A stretch of 6,303 bases of DNA. It comes from Mogibacterium sp. GTDB taxonomy: Bacteria > Bacillota > Clostridia > Peptostreptococcales > Anaerovoracaceae. The notes under the pieces were generated by a model that ran no database searches, was not told the DNA's origin, and saw only the letters and a program-made list of their open reading frames with translations. Numbering within the stretch: position 1 is the stretch's first letter; each line of letters begins with the position of its first letter. The stretch is taken from assembly GCA_021442505.1 (NCBI GenBank), contig JABUTC010000022.1, positions 15,359 through 21,661 of the forward strand, given 5' to 3'. A program made the translations under genes and the position numbers. Positions 1 through 5,829 of this stretch are shown here, piece after piece.

Positions 1-58
1 AACTTAGCAATTTCACAAGAATTTATCTATACCCTTTTCATAAAGCACCTATTTCAGT
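1..58. other. Short AT-rich stretch after the last gene, no recognisable gene
   Basis: This stretch follows the aminotransferase stop codon on the minus strand. It has no convincing hairpin followed by a T-run, so no terminator is called. The only inverted repeat (about positions 11-26) is short, imperfect and AT-rich. On the minus strand an AGGTG sequence (50-46) lies 4 nt before an ATG (41-39), but that frame reads Met-Lys-Arg-Val and then TAG (29-27). The operon may therefore continue past the window edge with a start not visible here, or the next gene may be broken. The sequence cannot decide between these. Confidence 0.5.
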
Positions 59-1198
59 CTATATATTTTCTGCTATTGCTCTTACTACCTCATCAACCTC
101 TTCCTGTGTCAGGTAAGGATGCATTGGCAGCGAAAGCACTGTGTCGCACAGCTTGATTGTTGTAGGGAAGTCCTCATCTGTCTGCTTGCAGTCGGCGAAA
201 GCCTCCTGTCTGTGCATAGGCTTTGGATAGTAAACCATTGAAGGAATGCCCTTATCCTTAAGCTCTGACTGGAGTCCGTCTCTTGTTGCTCTGTCAGCTA
301 GCTGAATTGTGTACTGTGCCCAGCTTGATACAAAGCCCTCAGGAATGTGTGGAAGAACAAGCTTGCCTGCCTCTGCAAGAGGAGCAAGAGCCTTGTCGTA
401 CATAGCTGCCGACTTGTTAACATCGTCAAGCTCATAGTCTGCAAAAGCCTTCAGCTTAACCTGCAGAATTGCAGCCTGTATTGTGTCGAGTCTCGAATTC
501 ATTCCGATTCTTACGTTGTCGTACTTCATAGCGCCCTTGCCGTGAACCTTGTACGACTCAAGAAGGTTTTTCACCTCTTCGCAGTCGGTGAAAATCGCTC
601 CGCCGTCACCGTAGCATCCGAGCGGTTTTGCCGGGAAGAACGATGTTGTCGCAATGTCTCCGAAGCTGCATGCAACCTTTCCGTTGATTCTTCCACCGAA
701 GCCCTGAGCTCCGTCCTCAAGAACGAGCATGTTGTACTTCTCAGCTACAGCCTTTACCTTCTCGAAGTTTGCAGGAAGTCCGAAGAGGTCTACCGCAACC
801 ACAACCTTAGGTGTGAGCTTGCCCTCTGCAAGAACCTTCTCGATTTCCTTCTCGAGTGACTTCGCGCACACGTTATATGTCTTCTCGCTTACATCAACAA
901 ATACCGGAGTTGCTCCTACTGAAGATGCGATTTCTCCCGATGAGAAGAAGGTAAAATCAGGTACGAATACAGCATCTCCCTCGCCGATGCCCCATGCCAT
1001 CAGTGCGAGCTGAAGTGCGTCTGTTCCGTTTGCACAGCTTACGCAGTACTTAACTCCTACGTAATCAGCGAGCTGCTGCTCGAGTTCTTTTACCCAAGGT
1101 CCGCCGATGTACTGGCTGCTTGCCGCAACATCGATCATTGCCTTGTCCATATCTTCCTTGAGAACCTGGTACTGTTTCTTTAAATCTCTAAACTGCAT
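59..1198 (-). CDS. wbpE: DegT/DnrJ/EryC1/StrS-family PLP-dependent sugar aminotransferase, WbpE/WlbC type
   Basis: This is a 379-residue fold-type I PLP aminotransferase, close to full length for the family. Such enzymes move an amino group from glutamate onto a keto-sugar nucleotide in the cytoplasm. The expected substrate here is UDP-2-acetamido-3-keto-glucuronate, giving the 3-amino sugar. Visible family features are the ANGTDAL cofactor-phosphate loop (residues 56-62), LEDGAQ (160-165) with the Asp that pairs with the PLP ring nitrogen, and TSFFPAKPLG with K191 as the Schiff-base lysine. GDGGA (197-201) and YYPKPMH (323-329) follow. The start is supported by AAAAGGAG about 6 nt upstream, in the 25-nt gap after the oxidoreductase gene. 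Adjacency to a WbpB-like oxidoreductase is the standard pairing and favours 3-amination. A 4-aminotransferase of the same superfamily is the main alternative. All eight arginines use AGA. The family call is secure; the exact substrate rests on context. Confidence 0.92.
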   Translation of the reverse strand: MQFRDLKKQYQVLKEDMDKAMIDVAASSQYIGGPWVKELEQQLADYVGVKYCVSCANGTDALQLALMAWGIGEGDAVFVPDFTFFSSGEIASSVGATPVFVDVSEKTYNVCAKSLEKEIEKVLAEGKLTPKVVVAVDLFGLPANFEKVKAVAEKYNMLVLEDGAQGFGGRINGKVACSFGDIATTSFFPAKPLGCYGDGGAIFTDCEEVKNLLESYKVHGKGAMKYDNVRIGMNSRLDTIQAAILQVKLKAFADYELDDVNKSAAMYDKALAPLAEAGKLVLPHIPEGFVSSWAQYTIQLADRATRDGLQSELKDKGIPSMVYYPKPMHRQEAFADCKQTDEDFPTTIKLCDTVLSLPMHPYLTQEEVDEVVRAIAENI

Positions 1199-1223
1199 GT
1201 CTGTCTCCTTTTAATCTTTGTCT

Positions 1224-2303
1224 CTATTTCCCGAAAGTTCCTGCCATATCTGTGCTTGCAAACTCTGTCAAAGGAAGCTTAACAGGCATTCCTGTCTGCA
1301 TGCTCTTGTAGATTGAAAGAATCATCTCGAGCGCATTTCTTCCTGCAACTGCGTCTACATATGGCTTTCTGTCATTCTCAATTGCATCCATAACGTCTGC
1401 GAAAAGGCTTGTGTGTCCGTTTCCGTAAACGTTGCTTGTCTGCTCCTGCAGATTCTTGTTTGCGGCATCAGCCTCTGTCTCGTCTGCGAACTCCCAGACG
1501 TCGATGTTGTTTGTCGAAGTTCCGCCGATCTTTACAGTTCCGTTTTCGCCGAAGATGTAAAGTGTCTCCTCAAGGTTCTGCGGGAATACGTTGGTTGTTC
1601 CCTCGATTGTTCCGATTGCGCCGTTCTTGAACTTAACGATTGCAAGACCAACGTCCTCTGCCTCGAGGTAGTCGTGGAACTGCTGTCTTGTTGTTCCGTA
1701 GATTTCCTCAACCTCGTCGCCCATCATCCATCTCAGAAGGTCGATTCCGTGGATGCACTGGTTCATGAGGCAGCCGCCGTCCTCAGCCCATGTTCCTCTC
1801 CATGGAGCCTGGTCGTAGTAGCCCTTGCCTCTGTTCCATCTTACGTGGATTGACGCGTGTGAAATCTTTCCGAAGCGCTCACCCTCGATAGCTTTTCTGA
1901 GCTCCTGAATAGCCACATTGAATCTGTTCTGGTGGCAGGCCGAAACCTTTACGTTCTTCTCCTCTGCAAGCTCGATGATCTTGTTTGCATCGTCAATGCT
2001 CATAGCCATTGGCTTCTCGATGATGCAGTGAATTCCTCTCTCGATGCAGTAGAGTGCAATCTCTGCGTGAATTCCGCTCTCTGTTGCAATGCTGACGAGA
2101 GTCGGCTTCTCAGCCTCAACCATCTCCTTGTAGTCTGTGTATCTCTTGATTGAAGTGTCGCCTGCAAGCTCGTGCTTCTCGAGGAGCGCTTCCATTTTCT
2201 CAGGAAGTACGTCGCATACTGCAACGATCTCAAGCTTGTTGTTTACTGCCGCCTTCATGTGGTTTGTTGCAATTCTTCCACAGCCGATAAGTGCATATTT
2301 CAT
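1224..2303 (-). CDS. wbpB: Gfo/Idh/MocA-family UDP-sugar 3-dehydrogenase, WbpB/WlbA type
   Basis: This 359-residue NAD(P)-dependent oxidoreductase should oxidise C3 of UDP-N-acetylglucosaminuronate to the 3-keto form used by the neighbouring aminotransferase. The N-terminal Rossmann fold opens with IGCGRIA (residues 6-12). The family EKP motif is at 96-98, with K97 the conserved catalytic-region lysine. CHQNRFN (123-129) and the NQCIHGIDLL segment (181-190) follow, and H185 is the expected catalytic histidine of the MNQxxHxID pattern. Length and motifs fit WlbA/WbpB rather than inositol dehydrogenases. Characterised WbpB-type enzymes can keep bound NADH and regenerate NAD+ with 2-oxoglutarate, which the coupled aminotransferase produces; whether this one does is unknown. 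The start has AAAGGAG about 8 nt upstream in a 20-nt gap. Arginine is AGA at 12 of 13 positions, the exception being a CGC at R143. Confidence 0.9.
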   Translation of the reverse strand: MKYALIGCGRIATNHMKAAVNNKLEIVAVCDVLPEKMEALLEKHELAGDTSIKRYTDYKEMVEAEKPTLVSIATESGIHAEIALYCIERGIHCIIEKPMAMSIDDANKIIELAEEKNVKVSACHQNRFNVAIQELRKAIEGERFGKISHASIHVRWNRGKGYYDQAPWRGTWAEDGGCLMNQCIHGIDLLRWMMGDEVEEIYGTTRQQFHDYLEAEDVGLAIVKFKNGAIGTIEGTTNVFPQNLEETLYIFGENGTVKIGGTSTNNIDVWEFADETEADAANKNLQEQTSNVYGNGHTSLFADVMDAIENDRKPYVDAVAGRNALEMILSIYKSMQTGMPVKLPLTEFASTDMAGTFGK

Positions 2304-2323
2304 TTCTCTATCTCCTTTGCTCC

Positions 2324-3235
2324 CTACTTGTACTTCTTCATCTCTTCTATCATGGTCTCGTGAGGACGGGCAAAATTACCGCTTACCGCGCAGCCGTCCG
2401 GCACGCTCAGCGTTACCGCCGCGCCCATATTGACTCTTGCGTTATCTCCGATTGAAATACCGTTTCTTATCACAGAATTCGGTCCGATCCAAACGTTCTT
2501 TCCAATCTTTACTCTTCCCTGAATTCCTACGTTTGATACCACTTCCGTGTTCTCACCAATTTTAACTCCGTGAGCTATCTGCACCTGGCTGTTAATCTTG
2601 TCGTAGTCTCCGAGTATTGTGTTGTCCCAGGGATATATTGCCTTGTCTACAGTTGTGCTCTGCTGAATCTCGACATCGTGTCCGATGATTACTCCGCCGA
2701 TGTGGGTAACTGTCCAGAGTCCTCCGTCCGAGTTCTTGATCTCGAAGCCGGTTCCTCCGATAACGCTTCCCGCACGGATAACCGTATTGTCGCCGATTAC
2801 AACGTTCTCCTTGATGGAAACGAACTCCTCGATGACAACGTTTTCGCCGATGGTTACGTTCTTCTCTGCGATGCATGACATCTTGTGTATGCTTGCGCTT
2901 GGAGCAATCACAGTGTCGTACTGCGGTCTCATGTAGTCGTCGTTATTGCAGAGTGCGTTGTGCAGTTTGAAGTAAGCAATTCTCGGGTTGTCCACTATGC
3001 AGATTCCGTAAGCGTCGCTTATCGCTCCCTGCTCACTCAGCTCGTCGTACACAGCCTGTGTCGTGAGAATCATTGAGATTCCTTCTGAAAGTCCTGCAGC
3101 ATACTTTGCCGCTGCGAGGAAAGTGCACACGCCCTTGCCGTCGTTGTAACCCGCGAGACCCAGCGAAAAGAATTCCTTTTCGCCGAAGCAGCTGCACTCT
3201 ATTCCGATGGATGGCAGTTCCCTGGATAAATACAT
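2324..3235 (-). CDS. LpxD-like left-handed beta-helix N-acyltransferase, probably acting on the 3-amino UDP-sugar
   Basis: This 303-residue hexapeptide-repeat protein resembles LpxD (UDP-3-O-acylglucosamine N-acyltransferase) more than the roughly 190-residue WbpD acetyltransferase expected in this pathway. Residues 34-93 look like the LpxD N-terminal nucleotide-binding domain: FLAAAKY (39-45), an ILTT strand (56-59) and VDNPRIAY (81-88). Isoleucine/valine-rich hexapeptide repeats run from about 110 to 280. LpxD-type signatures inside them are GGTGFEI (160-166), DVEIQQSTTVD (187-197) and QIAHGV (219-224), with H222 aligning with the catalytic histidine of LpxD. The C-terminus (280-303) instead has a VSGNFARPHE segment typical of sugar acetyltransferases and is short. 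The start overlaps the previous stop as TAATG. A role in acylating the 3-amine made by the neighbouring genes is inferred. Acetyl-CoA versus acyl-ACP as donor cannot be told. True lipid A synthesis is unlikely, since no other lipid A gene is present. Confidence 0.85.
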   Translation of the reverse strand: MYLSRELPSIGIECSCFGEKEFFSLGLAGYNDGKGVCTFLAAAKYAAGLSEGISMILTTQAVYDELSEQGAISDAYGICIVDNPRIAYFKLHNALCNNDDYMRPQYDTVIAPSASIHKMSCIAEKNVTIGENVVIEEFVSIKENVVIGDNTVIRAGSVIGGTGFEIKNSDGGLWTVTHIGGVIIGHDVEIQQSTTVDKAIYPWDNTILGDYDKINSQVQIAHGVKIGENTEVVSNVGIQGRVKIGKNVWIGPNSVIRNGISIGDNARVNMGAAVTLSVPDGCAVSGNFARPHETMIEEMKKYK

Positions 3236-4551
3236 TAAAGCACCTCGATATTTTCTCTGTTTACTACAGCCTTCATTGCGTTCTTCGTGTCGAAGATTGC
3301 CTTTGCATTCTGCTGGATCATGTCGTAGTCAACATTGGTGTGAGCCGCTGTGATTACGATGAGATCGTATGAAGCGATGATTGCAGGATCAATCTTCTCG
3401 ATTCCTGTGTAGGTCTTTCCGTGTGATCTGAATGATGGAATGTATGAGTCGTAGAATTCTGTCTCTGCGCCTCTTGACTTCAGAATCTCGATAACGTCGA
3501 TAGCAGGGCTCTCTCTGTAGTCGTCGATGTCGTTCTTGTATGCAACGCCGACAACGAGAACCTTTGATCCGTTCAGTGCCTTCTTATGTCTGTTCAGAAC
3601 CTCTGCAGCTCTGTCAACACAGTACTCAGGCATCTTGTCGTTAACCATCATCGAAGCCTCAATCATCGATGTGTGGAAGCCGTACTCTCTTGCCTTCCAT
3701 GAGAGATAGTAAGGATCGAGCGGAATGCAGTGTCCGCCAAGGCCCGGACCCGGATAAAATGCCTGGAATCCGTAAGGCTTTGTCTTGGCTGCATCAACAA
3801 CCTCCCAGTAGTCGATTCCCATCTTGTTGCAGAGAATAGCCATCTCGTTTGCAAGTCCGATGTTGATGTTTCTGTATGTGTTCTCGAGGATTTTTTCCAT
3901 CTCTGCGATTGCAGGTGATGATACCTCGTAGATGTCGCTGTCGAGTACCGCTCTGTACATTGCGGCGATTACCTCTCTTGCGTCCTTGCCGATTGCTCCT
4001 ACAACCTTCGGTGTGTTCTTTGTCTTGAACTGCTTGTTGCCCGGATCGATTCTCTCAGGTGAGAATCCGAGGTAGAAGTCCTCTCCGCACTTGAGACCTG
4101 ATGTCTCGAGGATAGGCTTCATGAGTTCCTCTGTTGTTCCCGGATAAGTTGTCGACTCGAGGGTAACCATTGTTCCCTTTGTCATGTACTTTGCGATTGC
4201 CTCTGTCGATGACTTAACGTAGCTGATGTCAGGCTGCTGGTGATCGTCAAGAGGTGTAGGAACACAGATTGCAATGAAGTCTACATCACAAACCTCGCTG
4301 AAGTCTGCTGTTGCTCTCAGCATTCCGTTGGCAACTAGCTCCTGAAGGTCGTTATCTACAACATCGCCGATGTAGTTCTTTCCCTGATTGATGAGGTCAA
4401 CCTTCTCCTGCTGCACGTCAAAACCTATGGTCTTGAATCCTGCCTTCGCTTTCTCTACTGCAAGAGGAAGTCCAACATATCCGAGGCCTACAACTCCGAC
4501 TGTAATTTCCTTGTTCTCAATTTTCTTAAGTAATGTTTCCTTCATGCTCAT
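3235..4551 (-). CDS. wbpA: UDP-N-acetyl-D-glucosamine 6-dehydrogenase, WbpA/WlbA-pathway type nucleotide sugar dehydrogenase
   Basis: This 438-residue cytoplasmic enzyme belongs to the UDP-glucose/GDP-mannose dehydrogenase superfamily and should oxidise the C6 hydroxyl to a carboxylate with two NAD+. The NAD-binding domain starts with VGVVGLGYVGLP (residues 18-29), followed by CVPTPLD (96-102) and ESTTYPGTT (132-140). The sugar-binding region has FSPERIDPG (163-171), typical of the N-acetylhexosamine dehydrogenases, and the dimer-helix segment KILENTYRNINI (220-231), which differs from the UDP-glucose dehydrogenase pattern. The catalytic cysteine is C275 in LGGHCIP. The C-terminal UDP-binding domain contains VLVVGVAYKNDIDDYRESP (331-349). 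UDP-GlcNAc is favoured over UDP-ManNAc because the next genes match the diamino-uronate pathway, but motifs alone do not separate the two. The gene lies 21 nt after the glycosyltransferase and overlaps the acyltransferase by 1 nt. All 12 arginines use AGA. Confidence 0.92.
   Translation of the reverse strand: MSMKETLLKKIENKEITVGVVGLGYVGLPLAVEKAKAGFKTIGFDVQQEKVDLINQGKNYIGDVVDNDLQELVANGMLRATADFSEVCDVDFIAICVPTPLDDHQQPDISYVKSSTEAIAKYMTKGTMVTLESTTYPGTTEELMKPILETSGLKCGEDFYLGFSPERIDPGNKQFKTKNTPKVVGAIGKDAREVIAAMYRAVLDSDIYEVSSPAIAEMEKILENTYRNINIGLANEMAILCNKMGIDYWEVVDAAKTKPYGFQAFYPGPGLGGHCIPLDPYYLSWKAREYGFHTSMIEASMMVNDKMPEYCVDRAAEVLNRHKKALNGSKVLVVGVAYKNDIDDYRESPAIDVIEILKSRGAETEFYDSYIPSFRSHGKTYTGIEKIDPAIIASYDLIVITAAHTNVDYDMIQQNAKAIFDTKNAMKAVVNRENIEVL
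3241..3246 (-). promoter_or_regulatory. Ribosome binding site inside the dehydrogenase 3' end, for the coupled acyltransferase start
   Basis: GAGGTG on the minus strand encodes the penultimate Glu-Val of the dehydrogenase and sits 5 nt before the acyltransferase ATG (3235-3233). The upstream stop TAA (3237-3235) shares one base with that ATG. This supports the chosen start and suggests translational coupling of the two proteins. Confidence 0.7.
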
Positions 4552-4561
4552 CTTGTGTGAA

Positions 4562-4567
4562 TCCTTT
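4562..4567 (-). promoter_or_regulatory. Ribosome binding site that decides the dehydrogenase start
   Basis: AAAGGA on the minus strand lies 10 nt before the ATG at 4551 and 16 nt before a second in-frame ATG at 4545 (the protein begins Met-Ser-Met). The spacing favours the first ATG. The site lies in the 21-nt gap after the glycosyltransferase stop. Confidence 0.55.
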
Positions 4568-4572
4568 CTTGT

Positions 4573-5805
4573 TTATTTATCATTCATTATTGTTAAAAAG
4601 TCATTGGCGATTGATTCGTAAGTATACTTTTCCATTACCAGGGCTTTTCCCTTATCGCCTATTCTCTTTCTTTCTTTTTCATCTTTGCCGAGGATGTTTC
4701 TTACCGCATCCACTATTTCCTTCTTTTCTCCTGTCTTAACTACAATTCCGCAATCCGCCTCTTCTACAGGTGTATTATCGGCATTTACCGAAAGCACTAT
4801 CGGTATGCCTGCCATCATTGCGTCGAAAATCTTATTCATGCAGATTCCGAATCTGTATAGTGGCGAGTTTGCTGCCGTAACCAGTGCGATGTCGTAAAGT
4901 TCCAGGAGGCTCGGTACGGCGGTCTTTGCTATCGGAGGAAGGAAGCTGACATTGTCGACTTTCTCGCTCCTTACTCTTTCCTGAATGCGGGCCTTCTCAT
5001 CGCCGTCGCCTGTCAGAACAAAGGCTATGTCCTTTTCACCCTGCATTTCCTTTGCGACGTCGATTATCGTGTCTAAGGCATTCGACAATGCATGTCCTCC
5101 GAAGTACCCGACAACGAGTTTGCCGTCATTCCTTAGTCCCTCCAGAAGCTTTCTGTGCTCTTCCGGCAGGGGATCTTTGGTCTCCCACTCGCTTTCGACA
5201 ATTCCGTTCTTAAGACAGTGGAATTTCCGGCTTTTCAATCCGTGTGTCACCATATATGGCTTGGCGTTGGACAGGAGCGAGACCAGCTCGTCACAGTTCT
5301 TGTATGCGTAATTCTCGCCGATCTGCATTGCGACAACGAACGGATTTGTCTTTGACATTCCTCCGATTTCGTACAGTGTCGCAGGCCACATGTCGTGAAC
5401 CTCGTGAATGTGTTTCGCTTTTGCGATATTCGCGATTTTTCTAGCCGGATATGCATCCAGCGGATATGTCGAAGAAGATATCACGACGTCCGGTTTGAAA
5501 TCGTTTGCTATCTTCTTTGAGCCGGTCATTAGTGCCGTGCAGAACTGTGCCATCGTTATGGCTCTTGACACTCCGTTTCCCTCGTAGGTGTTTGTTTTTA
5601 TCCACTGATACTCAATGCCATCAATCTCCTGTATTTCGAAATTCTTGCTAACCACCGGGTTCTGTTTACGAAGATGGGAGTAATCAGCCGCGATGATTCT
5701 GACTTTGTGGCCTTTCTTCTGCCACTCCTTCGCCAGATAGTACGGTCTGAATTCCATACCCATGCTTACCGAACCGGCATAGTGATTGATGTATAGAATA
5801 TTCAT
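4573..5805 (-). CDS. GT-B glycosyltransferase, family 4, WbuB-like
   Basis: This 410-residue protein has the two Rossmann-like domains of a GT-B retaining glycosyltransferase and should transfer a sugar from a nucleotide donor to the growing lipid-linked repeat unit at the cytoplasmic face of the membrane. The N-terminal acceptor domain begins ILYINHYAGS (residues 3-12), followed by MEFRPYYLAKEW (17-28), which resembles the WbuB group. HEVHDMWP (134-141) lies before the linker. The donor domain starts near VVGYFGGH (231-238), with LTGDGDE (264-270) and the donor-site stretch RFGICMNKIFDAMMAGIP (318-335). That stretch replaces the textbook EX7E motif with an NK-F-D form (D328 at the second acidic position), as I recall for WbuB relatives. 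No membrane segment is evident, so it is probably peripheral. The start has AGAGG about 8 nt upstream in a 24-nt gap. Arginine codons are mixed (10 of 15 AGA). Donor and acceptor sugars cannot be read from sequence. Confidence 0.88.
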   Translation of the reverse strand: MNILYINHYAGSVSMGMEFRPYYLAKEWQKKGHKVRIIAADYSHLRKQNPVVSKNFEIQEIDGIEYQWIKTNTYEGNGVSRAITMAQFCTALMTGSKKIANDFKPDVVISSSTYPLDAYPARKIANIAKAKHIHEVHDMWPATLYEIGGMSKTNPFVVAMQIGENYAYKNCDELVSLLSNAKPYMVTHGLKSRKFHCLKNGIVESEWETKDPLPEEHRKLLEGLRNDGKLVVGYFGGHALSNALDTIIDVAKEMQGEKDIAFVLTGDGDEKARIQERVRSEKVDNVSFLPPIAKTAVPSLLELYDIALVTAANSPLYRFGICMNKIFDAMMAGIPIVLSVNADNTPVEEADCGIVVKTGEKKEIVDAVRNILGKDEKERKRIGDKGKALVMEKYTYESIANDFLTIMNDK

Positions 5806-5829
5806 GCAGTAACCTCTTTAATCTTTAAC

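Noticed and set aside
11..26. Inverted repeat as a transcription terminator
   Set aside because: The stem is short, AT-rich and mismatched, and no T-run follows in the direction of transcription.
347..859. 170-codon open frame on the plus strand
   Set aside because: It lies wholly inside the well-supported aminotransferase gene on the other strand, has no ribosome binding site or recognisable domain, and its product looks like a shadow of the gene's codon bias.
1413..1853. 146-codon open frame on the plus strand
   Set aside because: It is antisense to the oxidoreductase gene, low in charged residues and Cys/Leu/Val/Ser-rich, without a start signal or motif. It is best explained as a codon-bias shadow.
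2324..3235. Genuine lipid A LpxD
   Set aside because: No lpxA, lpxB, fabZ or bamA neighbour is present, the protein is shorter than typical LpxD, and the context is nucleotide-sugar synthesis.
3235..4551. UDP-glucose 6-dehydrogenase
   Set aside because: The FSPERIDPG and NTYRNINI segments and the neighbouring WbpB/WbpE-type genes fit the N-acetylhexosamine dehydrogenase branch better.
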